A DNA stretch of 64,000 nt from Thiocapsa sp. (GTDB lineage: Bacteria > Pseudomonadota > Gammaproteobacteria > Chromatiales > Chromatiaceae): NCBI RefSeq assembly GCF_018399035.1, contig NZ_CP073760.1:2794001-2858000 (forward strand), in the 5' to 3' direction. Both the position numbers and the translations under genes were made by a program. Below, one piece after another: positions 7,568 through 17,053 of this stretch. Within the stretch, counting starts at the first letter, position 1; every line of letters starts with the position of its first letter. The notes beneath the pieces are model-generated. The model searched no databases. It was not told the DNA's origin and saw only the letters and a program-made list of their open reading frames with translations.

Positions 7568-9670
7568 TCAGTCACGCATCACCGCGCGCGGCCGTTCGGT
7601 GCGATCGAGCAAGACGGCATCGGCGAGGATTCGGGCCGCCTCTTCCACCTGAATGCGCGCGATGGCCTCGCGCTGGGCATCGAGCAGGTCCTCGTCGACC
7701 TGCTCGTCGGAATCCTCGTCCACCGGAGCGATTCCGCGGGCACGGAGGTAACTGTTCTGCTGCTCCTTGAAGACGCTCCCGCGAAGCTCGTCCTCCTTAC
7801 GCCGAGCGCGCTCTTGGAGCGAGACGTGGGTTTGGGCCTCGACATCGCGCATCAGCTTGCTTCGCTCCACCAGCATCGTAAAACCGGCATCTCCGGAGAC
7901 GCGCTCCGCTGACTGCAACGCGAGGAGCTCGACGCTGACGGAGCCGACTTTTTTGTATTCGGCCGGCCGGATCCGCGTCCAAGGCAGGGCGTTGTCGAGT
8001 GATCGCTCGCCATGCTCGACCATGAATTCGGCGGTCGGGAACCGAATATCGGGCTCGACGCCACGCAGCTGCGTGCTCCCGCCGCTGATCCGGAAGAACT
8101 CGGCCATCGTCAGGCGCAGGCGGCCGAGATTGTTCTGCTCCCCGGGGACATAACGGTTCAGATCGATCAGGGTCTGCACGGTCCCCTTCCCGAAGGTGGG
8201 CTCGCCGATCACCAGCCCGCGCCCGTAGTCCTGGATGGCGCCTGCAAAGATCTCGGAGGCGGAGGCACTGTCGCGATCCACCAGCACGGCCAAGGGGCCA
8301 CGGTAGGCAAGGCCGGGCTCCGGATCCGACTCCACCTCGATCTTGCCGAACGCGTCCTTCACCTGCACGACCGGACCGGTATCGATGAAGAGACCGGTGA
8401 GCGAGGTCGCCTCGGCCAAGGAGCCACCGCCGTTGCCGCGCAGGTCGATCACGATGCCGTCGACGCCCTTCAGGACCAAGTCGTCGATCAGTTGACGGAC
8501 GTCCCGAGTCGTACTGCGGAAGTTTCGATCACCCGAACCCTCGGCTTGGAAGTCTCGATAAAAGGCGGGAATCTCGATCACGCCGATCCGCATTCCCGGC
8601 GCGTTGCCCAGACTGTCCAGGACCGACCCTTTCGCGGCCTGATCCTCGAGCTTGATCTCGTTGCGTACGATCGCGACCTCGCGCACGCCGCCGTTGGTTG
8701 CAGCGGATTTAGGCAGCAGCTGCAGCCTCACGACCGAGCCCTTGGGTCCGCGAATCTTGTCGACGACGTCCTGGAGGCGCCATCCCACGACATCCTCGAT
8801 CGCGCCGTCGAGCCCCTGAGCAACCCCGACGATCCGGTCGCCCGTCTGGACCTGACCGGACTCACGGGCCGGACCGCCCGGGACCGTGCTCTGAATGACC
8901 GTGTAGTCGTTGTCCGCGCGCAGGACGGCACCGATCCCCTCCAGCGACAGCTTCATACTGATGTCGAAGTTCTCGGAGGTGCTGGGCGACATGTAGCTCG
9001 TATGCGGCTCGAGCGTCTGGGTATAGGCGTTCATGAACGTCTGGAAGACGTCGTTGCCGTCGAACTGATGGGTGCGACGCACCAACCCTTGGTACCGCTC
9101 GCTCAGCCGTTCGCGAATCTCCTCGTCCGTCTTGTCGGCCAAACGCAGGGTCAGGAAATCGTTCTTCACGCGCTTGCGCCAGATGTCGTCCAGCTCGGCA
9201 CTGTCCTTGGCCCAGGGCGCGTCCGGCGAGTCGAGCCTATAGGTCTCCTCGCGATCAAAGTCGAAGGAGCCCTTCAAAAGGCCTTCGGCATAGATGACGC
9301 GCTCGTCGACCCGCATCCGATAGACCCGAAAGACATCGAACGCCAGATCGAGCTCGCCGCGACGCAGCCCTTCGTCCAAGCGCTTGGCGCCGCCCTTGAA
9401 GCGCTCGACATCGCGGGCCAGAAAGAAGGAACGGCTCGGATCCAGTGCCTTCAGATAGCTGTCGAGGACCTCTTGCGCAAAGTCCTGGTCGAGCGTGACC
9501 TTTCTGTAGTGAAAGCGCTCCAGAACCTTGTTGATCACAACTGCCGATTTGGTCTGGGCAGGGCTCGGAAACAGCTCCGACAGGGGAACCTGACGAGGGG
9601 CTGCAAGGACAAGCGTCGCCGCCAGGAAGGCAGCGACGGCGAAGGCAAGGCGGGACATGCGCGATCTCAT
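7568..9670 (-). CDS. prc: Carboxy-terminal processing protease (tail-specific protease)
   Basis: A 700-residue periplasmic S41 peptidase that trims or degrades envelope proteins from their C-terminus and influences peptidoglycan hydrolase levels. There is a signal peptide (hydrophobic AFAVAAFLAATLVLAA), an N-terminal helical domain, a PDZ domain (about 225-320, SLEGIGAVL), and the peptidase core with DLRGNGGG. The catalytic dyad lies in SASASEIFAGAIQDYG (Ser) and EPTFGKGTVQ (Lys), as in E. coli Prc. The frame stays open to 9799, but the ATG at 9670 directly precedes the signal peptide; 9659 is an alternative. It lies immediately upstream of gshA. Confidence 0.94.
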   Translation of the reverse strand: MRSRMSRLAFAVAAFLAATLVLAAPRQVPLSELFPSPAQTKSAVVINKVLERFHYRKVTLDQDFAQEVLDSYLKALDPSRSFFLARDVERFKGGAKRLDEGLRRGELDLAFDVFRVYRMRVDERVIYAEGLLKGSFDFDREETYRLDSPDAPWAKDSAELDDIWRKRVKNDFLTLRLADKTDEEIRERLSERYQGLVRRTHQFDGNDVFQTFMNAYTQTLEPHTSYMSPSTSENFDISMKLSLEGIGAVLRADNDYTVIQSTVPGGPARESGQVQTGDRIVGVAQGLDGAIEDVVGWRLQDVVDKIRGPKGSVVRLQLLPKSAATNGGVREVAIVRNEIKLEDQAAKGSVLDSLGNAPGMRIGVIEIPAFYRDFQAEGSGDRNFRSTTRDVRQLIDDLVLKGVDGIVIDLRGNGGGSLAEATSLTGLFIDTGPVVQVKDAFGKIEVESDPEPGLAYRGPLAVLVDRDSASASEIFAGAIQDYGRGLVIGEPTFGKGTVQTLIDLNRYVPGEQNNLGRLRLTMAEFFRISGGSTQLRGVEPDIRFPTAEFMVEHGERSLDNALPWTRIRPAEYKKVGSVSVELLALQSAERVSGDAGFTMLVERSKLMRDVEAQTHVSLQERARRKEDELRGSVFKEQQNSYLRARGIAPVDEDSDEQVDEDLLDAQREAIARIQVEEAARILADAVLLDRTERPRAVMRD

Positions 9671-9854
9671 AGGCGGTTCTCGTAATCGATCTCTTTGCAG
9701 AGAGACAACGTTGGTTGGACGGGGTTTCTCTGGTCCAAACCGCAAAGACCTCGATCCAACGCCGAGCGGAGCATTGCCCGCAGAAAACTTACCGAACATT
9801 CTGGATAGATGGGGCCGCCGCGGCAGCTCTTCATGGGCACAGCGTCATCCGCAA

Positions 9855-9940
9855 TTAAACCGCGCCCGCTCCGACGGTCGTCGGAGCTGGCGCGGTCAAG
9901 CCGCTCCAACCATGACGCATACTGCACCGGGCGCGGTTTA
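9855..9940. repeat. Palindromic unit, type I variant with internal hairpin
   Basis: An 86-bp unit with TTAAACCGCGCCC and GGGCGCGGTTTA ends. It contains the nested hairpin GCTCCGAC-ggtc-GTCGGAGC. Its right end supplies the TAA stop of def. A close relative lies at 57544-57630. The remaining spacer to prc (9671-9854) shows no gene. Confidence 0.85.
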
Positions 9941-10441
9941 GGTCTGGTAGACCTTGCGTCGGTACAGATCGGTGCGACGACTCACGACCCGATCGACGAA
10001 CAGCAGACCGTCGAGATGGTCCATCTCATGCTGGACCGCGCGCGCCTCGTATCCCTCCATCGCGTACTCGGCCTCACGGCCGTCAAGATCCTGCGCCTTC
10101 AAGCGGATGCCGGTTGCTCGGATGACATTGCCGGTGTAATCCGGCACCGAGAGACAGCCCTCGCGCCCGATCGCGTAACCTTCCCAGTGGACAATCTCGG
10201 GATTCACCAGGATCAAGTAACCGTGATTGGGTGTCTTCGGACGACCCGAAACATCCACGATCACGATACGCTGAAAGCGCCCGACCTGGGGGGCGGCAAT
10301 GCCGACGGCGGCCGGACCGGCCAAGCGGGTCTCTTCGAGGTCAGCCACGAAACCGCGCAAGTCCTCGTCGAAACGCTCGACCGGCTCGGCGACCTGCTTC
10401 AGGCGCGGGTCCGGAAGCTTGAGGATATCGAGGATTGCCAT
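9938..10441 (-). CDS. def: Peptide deformylase
   Basis: A 167-residue metalloenzyme that removes the formyl group from N-terminal formyl-Met of nascent proteins. All three motifs are present: GIAAPQVG (motif 1, Ile in place of the usual Leu), EGCLSVP (metal-ligand Cys) and HEMDH (two metal-ligand His plus the catalytic Glu). It is the last gene of the rluD-pgeF-gcvR-like-def run, 3 bases after the preceding stop. No fmt gene adjoins it, so this may be one of two deformylases; that is inference. The stop codon lies in the palindromic unit. Confidence 0.95.
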   Translation of the reverse strand: MAILDILKLPDPRLKQVAEPVERFDEDLRGFVADLEETRLAGPAAVGIAAPQVGRFQRIVIVDVSGRPKTPNHGYLILVNPEIVHWEGYAIGREGCLSVPDYTGNVIRATGIRLKAQDLDGREAEYAMEGYEARAVQHEMDHLDGLLFVDRVVSRRTDLYRRKVYQT

Positions 10442-10444
10442 GAC

Positions 10445-10966
10445 TCAGCCGATCAGAATATCGACGGGGGCGACATCCACGGAGACGCCTCGGGTGCTCA
10501 GCGCAGACAGCGCCGCTTGAACCTCTTCGATGGTTCGCTCGCAGTAGCCTTGGATATTCATGATGTAGACCGGCTGTTGCGCATCGCCCGCGACATCGGA
10601 CTCGAGCTCGAGGATGTTGAATCCGTGCTCGGCAAGGATCTCCGTCACATCGGCGACGATACCTGCACGGTCGGCCCCGAAGACCCGAACCTGTAGATTC
10701 GGGACCAGGTGCCGGTGCAGCCCGCCCGGCACCGGGTCCAGATGGATCCGAAGACCGAGCTCCTCGGCGACCGGACGCACGGCGGCCATCAGCTCCTCGC
10801 AGGGGCGCTCGCCGCTCACCATCAGCATGATGGTGAAGTTGCCGCCGAGGCGGATCATGGACGCCTCGCCGAGGTTGCATCCGCAGGTGTAGAGGGCTCG
10901 CGTCACGCGCGAGACGATGCCCGGGCGGTCGGCACCGACCAGGGTCAACATGTTCCAGTCAGGCAT
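10445..10966 (-). CDS. Tandem ACT-domain protein, GcvR-like
   Basis: A 173-residue protein of two ACT domains: about 4-80 (LTLVGADRPGIVSRVTRAL) and about 92-170 (VRVFGADRAGIVADVTEIL). This is the layout of GcvR, the glycine-responsive regulator that acts by binding GcvA. Such proteins are small-molecule-sensing modulators without a DNA-binding domain. No gcv genes are nearby, so the ligand and partner are unknown. The start overlaps the end of pgeF by 8 bases. Confidence 0.8.
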   Translation of the reverse strand: MPDWNMLTLVGADRPGIVSRVTRALYTCGCNLGEASMIRLGGNFTIMLMVSGERPCEELMAAVRPVAEELGLRIHLDPVPGGLHRHLVPNLQVRVFGADRAGIVADVTEILAEHGFNILELESDVAGDAQQPVYIMNIQGYCERTIEEVQAALSALSTRGVSVDVAPVDILIG

Positions 10967-11822
10967 GAAGTGCGCCTCCCGCTGCAGCGTCGCCGTCGCC
11001 GTCGAGCCAGATCAGGCTCGCCATCCGCCCGGTGACGCCGTCGCGCCGATACGAAAAAAAACGTCGTGGATCCGAATGGGTACAGTAACCGCCGCCATAG
11101 ACTTCTGTCACCCCGAGCCTGGCGAGCCGGCGGCGTGCCAGACCGGCGAGGTCGGCCAGGAAGCGCCCGTCGCGCGAGGCACGGAATGCACCGATCGACT
11201 CCGGATCCGTCTCGAGGAATCGCTCGCGCACCTCGGGGCCGACCTCGAAGGCATCCGGCCCGATCACCGGGCCGAGCCAGACCAGGATACGCTCGGACGC
11301 TATAGGCTCGGACGGGCTCCGCCCGGACACCCCCCCCATGGCCGAGATCGCACGCTCCAGGATACCGGAGGCCAGACCGCGCCAGCCGGCGTGCACCGCC
11401 GCCACCCGGGTTCCCCGATCGTTGCACAGAAGCACCGGCAGACAATCGGCCGTCATGACGACACAGACCACACCGGCCGTGCCCGTCACGGCCCCGTCGG
11501 CCTCGCAGCCGCCGAACGAGCGTGCATCGCCCGGGATCGCCGAATCCTCGCCCGCGAGCCGGCAGCCATGCACCTGTCGGAGCCAAAGCGGGTCGCTCGG
11601 CAGTTGCAGGTGCTCGCGCAGAATCGCGCGATTGCGGGCAACCCCCTCGGGCGTGTCGCCGACATGATCACCCAGGTTGAGGCCCGCATAGACGCCGGTG
11701 CCGACGCCGCCGTCGCGTGTGGTGGAATAGGCCCGCACGCGCGCCGGTGCGGGCCAATCGGGCTCGATCATCTCGGGTTTGATCATCCTCGGTTCGGGCG
11801 GATGAGGAAGGATCGAGCTCAC
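10959..11822 (-). CDS. pgeF: Peptidoglycan editing factor PgeF (YfiH/laccase-domain protein)
   Basis: A 287-residue YfiH-family protein. Key motifs: STTRDGGVGTGVYAGLNLG near the N-terminus, RQVHG, MTADCLPVLL (Cys) and AAVHAGWRGL (His), the conserved Cys/His metal site. In E. coli PgeF removes mis-incorporated Ser at the second position of cell-wall precursors, and purine-nucleoside activity is also reported for the family. It overlaps rluD by 4 bases (ATGA-type), matching the conserved rluD-pgeF order. The N-terminus is longer than in E. coli (243 residues), so an internal Met is possible. Confidence 0.92.
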   Translation of the reverse strand: MSSILPHPPEPRMIKPEMIEPDWPAPARVRAYSTTRDGGVGTGVYAGLNLGDHVGDTPEGVARNRAILREHLQLPSDPLWLRQVHGCRLAGEDSAIPGDARSFGGCEADGAVTGTAGVVCVVMTADCLPVLLCNDRGTRVAAVHAGWRGLASGILERAISAMGGVSGRSPSEPIASERILVWLGPVIGPDAFEVGPEVRERFLETDPESIGAFRASRDGRFLADLAGLARRRLARLGVTEVYGGGYCTHSDPRRFFSYRRDGVTGRMASLIWLDGDGDAAAGGALHA

Positions 11823-12814
11823 CCGGAAGCCTCGCTGCGAAACTGCTCGAGCAACCCCGCGAGATCCGCCGGCAACGGACTCTCCCAGCTCATCGCCGTC
11901 CCGAGCGTCGGATGCTCCAAACCCAGACGCAAGGCGTGCAGCGCCTGACGCGGGAAGCTCTGGAGCGCCTCGATGAGACCCGCGGATGCCCCCTTGGGCG
12001 GTCGCGGCCGACCGCCGTAGGCACGATCGCCGACCAACGGATGCTGCGTATGGGCCATGTGCACGCGAATCTGGTGCGTCCGGCCGGTCTCGAGCTCGAC
12101 GGCGAGCAGACTGTGACCGGAGAAGCGTTCCAAAACCCGAAATCGGGTGATCGCGGGCCGCCCGTTGGCGACCACGGCCATGCGGGTGCGCTGGGTCGGA
12201 TGACGTCCGACCGGTGCCTCGATGCGGCCGCCGGCGACCACCTCGCCGATGACCAGGGCACGATACTCGCGGTGGACCTGCCGAGCCTGCAGCTGCTCGA
12301 CCAATGAACGGTGCGCCTCGAGCGTCTTGGCCACCACGAGCAGCCCGGTTGTGTCCTTGTCCAGACGATGCACGATGCCGGCCCGGGGAACGCTCGCCAG
12401 CCGGGGATCATGATTCAGCAGGGCGTTCTGCAAGGTCCCGTCGCGATGCCCCGCCGCCGGATGCACCACCAGACCGGCCGGTTTGTCGAGCACGAGGATC
12501 TGCTCGTCCTCGAAGACCGGATTCAGCGGAATCGCTTGGGCGAGACAATCGCCGAGCGGCTCGATCGGCGCGTCCAGCTCGATCAGCTCACCACCCCAGA
12601 CCTTGTCGCGCGAGCGCCGGGCCACCCCGTTCACGCGCACCTGTCCGGACTCGATCCAAAGCTGCAGCCGACTGCGCGAGAGCTCGGGGATAAGGGCCGC
12701 CAACACCTGATCGAGTCGGCGGGCCGCGAGCTGCGGCTCGACCCGAATCTCGCGTCGAATGCGCATCGGGCCCGAAGCGGCGGGCGGCGGGATGTCCGGC
12801 GTGGCGTGCGTCAT
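11819..12814 (-). CDS. rluD: 23S rRNA pseudouridine(1911/1915/1917) synthase
   Basis: A 331-residue RluA-family pseudouridine synthase modifying helix 69 of 23S rRNA (E. coli RluD is 326). An N-terminal S4 RNA-binding domain (about 25-90) is followed by the catalytic domain with the Asp-containing GIVHRLDKDTTGLLV and GRTHQIRVHMA. The assignment to RluD rather than RluA or RluC rests on length, the S4 domain and the divergent bamD neighbour with pgeF downstream. Confidence 0.94.
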   Translation of the reverse strand: MTHATPDIPPPAASGPMRIRREIRVEPQLAARRLDQVLAALIPELSRSRLQLWIESGQVRVNGVARRSRDKVWGGELIELDAPIEPLGDCLAQAIPLNPVFEDEQILVLDKPAGLVVHPAAGHRDGTLQNALLNHDPRLASVPRAGIVHRLDKDTTGLLVVAKTLEAHRSLVEQLQARQVHREYRALVIGEVVAGGRIEAPVGRHPTQRTRMAVVANGRPAITRFRVLERFSGHSLLAVELETGRTHQIRVHMAHTQHPLVGDRAYGGRPRPPKGASAGLIEALQSFPRQALHALRLGLEHPTLGTAMSWESPLPADLAGLLEQFRSEASG

Positions 12815-12910
12815 GAACGATTCACCGATCCGCCACGGGTGTATCCTCGCGCGCGAGGACGGTTGCCTTCGGGTATACTGCGTGAGGAAATCAACAGGTA
12901 TCTCTGATTC

Positions 12911-13738
12911 ATGCGAAGAACGTTAACACGACTGCCGGCGCTCGTGCTCGCCGTCGCGCTCGCCGGGTGCGGCATCTTCGGCAAAGAGATCGATCTTACC
13001 GAGAACTGGAGCGCAGCCAGACTTTACGCCGAGGCTTCATCCGAGCTGGACTCGGCCAACTATGCCAGGGCGATCGAGTATTACGAGAAGCTGGAGGCAC
13101 GTTATCCGTTCGGGCGTTATGCGATGCAGTCGCAGCTCGACGTCGCCTACACGCATTACCGCGCCGACGAGCCGGAGGCCGCGATCGCCGCCGCGGACCG
13201 CTTCATCAAGCTCTACCCCCAAAACCCGTATGTCGACTATGCCTACTATCTCAAAGGGCTGGTCAACTACAACCGCAGCGTCGGGTTTTTGGATCGGTAT
13301 GTCCCGACCGATGCCTCGCAACGCGATCCGGGCTCGGCCCTCGACGCCTTCGTGGATTTCTCGGTCTTGGTCGAGCGTTTTCCCGACAGCCGCTATGCCG
13401 AGGATGCGCGGCAGCGCATGCTCTATCTGCGCAACAATCTCGCCAAGCACGAGGTCAACGTGGCGCGCTACTACATGCGCCGCGGCGCCTACCTCGCTGC
13501 AGCGAACCGCGCAAACTACGTGATCGAACGTTTTCAGCGCACGAGTGCCGTCGAAAGCGCGCTCGAGGTGTTGATCGACGCCTACACGGCGCTCGGCAAA
13601 CGCGAGCTGGCGGCAGACGCGAAGCGGGTTCTCGACTTGAATCGAGAGGCCGGTCGGTTTATCCCCGACGAGCCGGAACCCGGCGAGGTCAGTCTCGCGC
13701 GTAAGCTCTGGGACTACTTCAGCCTAGACGAGAATTGA
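12911..13738 (+). CDS. bamD: Outer membrane assembly lipoprotein BamD
   Basis: A 275-residue lipoprotein of the BAM complex, which inserts beta-barrel proteins into the outer membrane. The signal peptide ends in a lipobox (ALAGC) at about residue 20. TPR-like helical repeats follow, with RAIEYYEKLEARYPFG and later DSRYAEDARQRM. It is divergent from rluD across 96 bp. A TATACT-like -10 sits at 12874-12879, but no good -35 is evident. A strong hairpin follows the stop. Confidence 0.95.
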   Translation: MRRTLTRLPALVLAVALAGCGIFGKEIDLTENWSAARLYAEASSELDSANYARAIEYYEKLEARYPFGRYAMQSQLDVAYTHYRADEPEAAIAAADRFIKLYPQNPYVDYAYYLKGLVNYNRSVGFLDRYVPTDASQRDPGSALDAFVDFSVLVERFPDSRYAEDARQRMLYLRNNLAKHEVNVARYYMRRGAYLAAANRANYVIERFQRTSAVESALEVLIDAYTALGKRELAADAKRVLDLNREAGRFIPDEPEPGEVSLARKLWDYFSLDEN

Positions 13739-13749
13739 CGCCTGGCGGG

Positions 13750-13786
13750 ACGACCCGGCGCGCGACGGGAGGTCGCGCCGGGTCGT
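13750..13786 (+). terminator. Rho-independent terminator after bamD
   Basis: A perfect 13-bp stem (ACGACCCGGCGCG at 13750-13762 and its complement at 13774-13786) with an 11-base loop, followed by TTCGTTTT. It starts 12 bases after the bamD stop. Confidence 0.85.
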
Positions 13787-13890
13787 TTCGTTTTGGATTG
13801 CCTTTCCTCGGACCGGCTGAGGTGGAGGCCGGCTTTACGGGAGCACGATCGGCGACGGCCGGACTGTCATCCCGACCGAGACATCAGGGC

Positions 13891-14253
<363 letters not shown>

Positions 14254-14268
14254 CTACCGAAGCCGTTG

Positions 14269-14274
14269 AGTATA
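14269..14274 (-). promoter_or_regulatory. Possible -10 element of glnB
   Basis: TATACT on the minus strand, 40 bases upstream of the glnB start. The expected -35 position has only a poor match. A separate glnB promoter is plausible because the gap to nadE is 156 bp. Confidence 0.35.
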
Positions 14275-14385
14275 AGTTCCATGCATGCCCTTGAACAGCG
14301 AACGGGTTAAACCGCGGCTGCGACACCTCTTGACCTGTCGACGCGTAACCCACCGAACGGCGATTCATGCCGCCCGAGACGCAGC

Positions 14386-16011
14386 CTAAAATCCGCTCGT
14401 GATCGGGTAGCGGCGATCGCGGCCGAACGCCCGGGTGGAGATGCGCACGCCGGGCGGGGCTTGGCGGCGCTTGTATTCGTTGCGATCGACCAAGCGGGTG
14501 ATCCTCCGTACGATCTCGGCCGGATACCCGCGCGCGACGATTGCATCGACACCCTCGTCCTCTTCGATATAGAGCCGCAGGATCGGATCCAAAACCTCGT
14601 AAGGAGGAAGGCTATCCTGATCGGTCTGATCGGGCCGCAGCTCCGCGGATGGCGCACGCGTGAGCACACGCTCGGGAATCACCGGGGAGCACCGGTTGCG
14701 ATAGCGCGCCAGCCTGTACACCAAGAGCTTGGGCACGTCCTTGATGGGCGCGAAACCGCCGGCCATGTCGCCGTAGAGGGTGGCGTAGCCCACCGCCATC
14801 TCGCTCTTGTTTCCGGTGGTCAGCAGGATGCGTCCGGTCTTGTTGCTGATCGCCATCAGGATGATACCGCGGCAGCGCGCCTGGATGTTCTCCTCGGTCA
14901 CGTCCGCGGCCAGACCCTCGAAGGCCGGCTCGAGCATCGACAGGAAGGACCGGAAGGCCGGCTCGATCGAGATCAGCTGGGCCTTCACGCCGAGCACCTC
15001 GGCCTCCTCGAAGGCGTCCGCATTGCTCATCTGCGAGGTATAGCGCGACGGCATCAAGACGCCCTCGACCGCGTCGGCGCCCAGCGCATCCACGGCGACG
15101 GCAAGCGTCAGGGCGGAGTCGACCCCTCCCGAGAGACCGAGTATCGCCCCACTGAAACCGTTCTTGCGGACATAGTCTCGCACACCCAACACCAGGGCGC
15201 CGTAGACACTCGCCTCCTCCTCCATCGCATCGTCGTCGAACGCCTGCGTGCTGCGCTCGGGCGACGAGCAGACCGGGTGCCCCTCGTCATCGACGTCGAA
15301 CGTGAGCAGATCTTCCTCGAAGACCGCCGCGCGATGCAGGATCCGACCCGCACCGTCCGCGACAAAGGAGGCACCGTCGAAGACCAGCTCGTCCTGCCCG
15401 CCGACGAGGTTTGCATAGACGATCGGGATACCGTGCTCGCTCGCCCGACGCGCGACCAGCGCCTCGCGCTCCGCACGCTTGCCGACATGAAAGGGCGAGG
15501 CATTGATGTTGATCAGGATCTGCGCCCCGGCCTCGACCGCCTGCCGTGTCGGATCTTCCTGCCAGATGTCCTCGCAAACGCTCAGGCCGATCTTCAATCC
15601 CAGGTGATCGAGCACCAAGGGGGTCGCGCCGGCCTGAAAATAGCGCTTCTCGTCGAAGACGCTGTAGTTGGGCAAATGCTGCTTCGCGTACTCGCCGATC
15701 AACGCGCCGTCGCGCAACACGCCGGCCACATTGAACAGACCGCCGACGGCCCGCAGCGGATAACCCAGCACCAGTGTGATCCCTCGACACTCGGCGCGGA
15801 TCCGCTCCAAGGCCGACTCGACGCGCTGCAGCAGCTCGGGGCGCAGCAGGAGATCCTCCGGCGGATAACCCGTGAGGGTCAGCTCGGGAAAGACCAACAG
15901 ATCGACCCCGTCCGCACGCGCGGCGGCCGCCTCGACGATCACCCGATCGGCGTTGCCCACGACATCCCCGACAACGAGATTCAACTGCGCGACCCGGATA
16001 CGACATCCCAC
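14386..16011 (-). CDS. nadE: Glutamine-dependent NAD+ synthetase
   Basis: A 541-residue two-domain enzyme converting nicotinate adenine dinucleotide to NAD+. The N-terminal nitrilase-type glutaminase (about 1-260) shows the Glu in FPELTLTGYPPED, Lys in KQHLPNY and Cys in SVCEDIWQ. The C-terminal synthetase (about 275-541) has the PP-loop LSGGVDSALT and TTGNKSEMAVGY. It sits upstream of glnB and downstream of sucCD on the same strand, but gaps of 156 and 168 bp suggest separate transcription. Confidence 0.95.
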   Translation of the reverse strand: MGCRIRVAQLNLVVGDVVGNADRVIVEAAAARADGVDLLVFPELTLTGYPPEDLLLRPELLQRVESALERIRAECRGITLVLGYPLRAVGGLFNVAGVLRDGALIGEYAKQHLPNYSVFDEKRYFQAGATPLVLDHLGLKIGLSVCEDIWQEDPTRQAVEAGAQILININASPFHVGKRAEREALVARRASEHGIPIVYANLVGGQDELVFDGASFVADGAGRILHRAAVFEEDLLTFDVDDEGHPVCSSPERSTQAFDDDAMEEEASVYGALVLGVRDYVRKNGFSGAILGLSGGVDSALTLAVAVDALGADAVEGVLMPSRYTSQMSNADAFEEAEVLGVKAQLISIEPAFRSFLSMLEPAFEGLAADVTEENIQARCRGIILMAISNKTGRILLTTGNKSEMAVGYATLYGDMAGGFAPIKDVPKLLVYRLARYRNRCSPVIPERVLTRAPSAELRPDQTDQDSLPPYEVLDPILRLYIEEDEGVDAIVARGYPAEIVRRITRLVDRNEYKRRQAPPGVRISTRAFGRDRRYPITSGF

Positions 16012-16061
16012 GGCGGGGTCCTCTTAAGGTGATGAGAAGCTTGGTGTGGCCGCCAGCGGCC

Positions 16062-16171
16062 GGTTATCGGTTATCGGTTATCGGCTCCCGGTTCTCGGTT
16101 TTCAGACCTGCCAACCTTGGCGAAAGGTGTGTCGGGGAGCGATTCGGTTTGGCTGGCGGCTGGCGGCTGGC
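16062..16171. repeat. Two heptanucleotide tandem arrays between nadE and sucD
   Basis: GGTTATC occurs three times at 16062-16082, and GGCTGGC three times at 16151-16171. Both have a 7-bp period and lie in a 168-bp spacer with no gene. A degenerate heptamer pair also occurs at 63128-63144. Confidence 0.7.
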
Positions 16172-16179
16172 GGCCACCA

Positions 16180-17052
16180 TCACCCGCCGAGAAGCTCCGC
16201 CAGTCGACTCCCCATCTGCGCAGGCGAGCGCACGGTCACGGCACCCGCCTGCTCGAGGGCCGCGTACTTGCCCTCGGCCGTCCCACGTCCGCCGGTGACG
16301 ATCGCACCCGCATGCCCCATGCGCTTGCCGGCGGGCGCCGTCACCCCGGCAATGTAGGCGACCAGCGGCTTGGAGATTCGCTCGCGGATGACCTCCGCGG
16401 CCTCCTCCTCGCCGCTGCCGCCGATCTCGCCGACCATGATGATCGCCTCGGTCTGCGGATCCTGCTCGAAGAGATCCAGACAGGCGATGAAATCCAGACC
16501 CTGGATCGGGTCACCGCCGATGCCGATGCAGGTGCTCTGGCCCAGACCCGCTTGGGTCGTTTGCCAGACCGCCTCGTAGGTCAGGGTCCCGGAGCGCGAG
16601 ACGATACCGACCCGGCCGGGCGCGTGGATGTTCCCCGGCATGATGCCGATCTTGCAGGCGCCGGGCGTGATGATGCCGGGGCAGTTGGGACCGATCAGGA
16701 CCGCCGGGCTGCCCGCGAGCGCGGCCTTCACCCGCACCATGTCCAGGACCGGGATCCCCTCGGTGATGCAGACGATGACCCGAATCCCGGCGTCCGCCGC
16801 CTCCAGAATCGCATCCGCGGCATAGGCCGCGGGCACGTAGATCATGGTCGCATCCGCGCCCGTGTCGCGGACCGCCTGGTGTACGGTATCGAAGACCGGC
16901 CGATCGAGATGGCGCTGCCCGCCCTTGCCGGGGGTCACGCCACCAACCAGGTTGGTGCCGTAGGCGATCGCCTGCTCACTGTGGAAGGTGCCCTGCTTGC
17001 CCGTGAAACCCTGGCAGATGACCCCTGTGCTGCTGTCGACGAGAACGCTCAT
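16180..17052 (-). CDS. sucD: Succinate-CoA ligase, alpha subunit
   Basis: A 290-residue subunit of the TCA-cycle enzyme linking succinyl-CoA to succinate plus [27 protein letters not shown] is the N-terminal CoA-binding fold. [10 protein letters not shown] carries the phosphorylated His, and [11 protein letters not shown] is conserved. The frame is open to 17184 but the ATG at 17052 fits the family and lies 1 base past the sucC stop. A malate-CoA ligase role (mtkB) cannot be excluded from sequence alone but has no supporting neighbours. Confidence 0.94.
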   Translation of the reverse strand: MSVLVDSSTGVICQGFTGKQGTFHSEQAIAYGTNLVGGVTPGKGGQRHLDRPVFDTVHQAVRDTGADATMIYVPAAYAADAILEAADAGIRVIVCITEGIPVLDMVRVKAALAGSPAVLIGPNCPGIITPGACKIGIMPGNIHAPGRVGIVSRSGTLTYEAVWQTTQAGLGQSTCIGIGGDPIQGLDFIACLDLFEQDPQTEAIIMVGEIGGSGEEEAAEVIRERISKPLVAYIAGVTAPAGKRMGHAGAIVTGGRGTAEGKYAALEQAGAVTVRSPAQMGSRLAELLGG

Positions 17053-17053
17053 C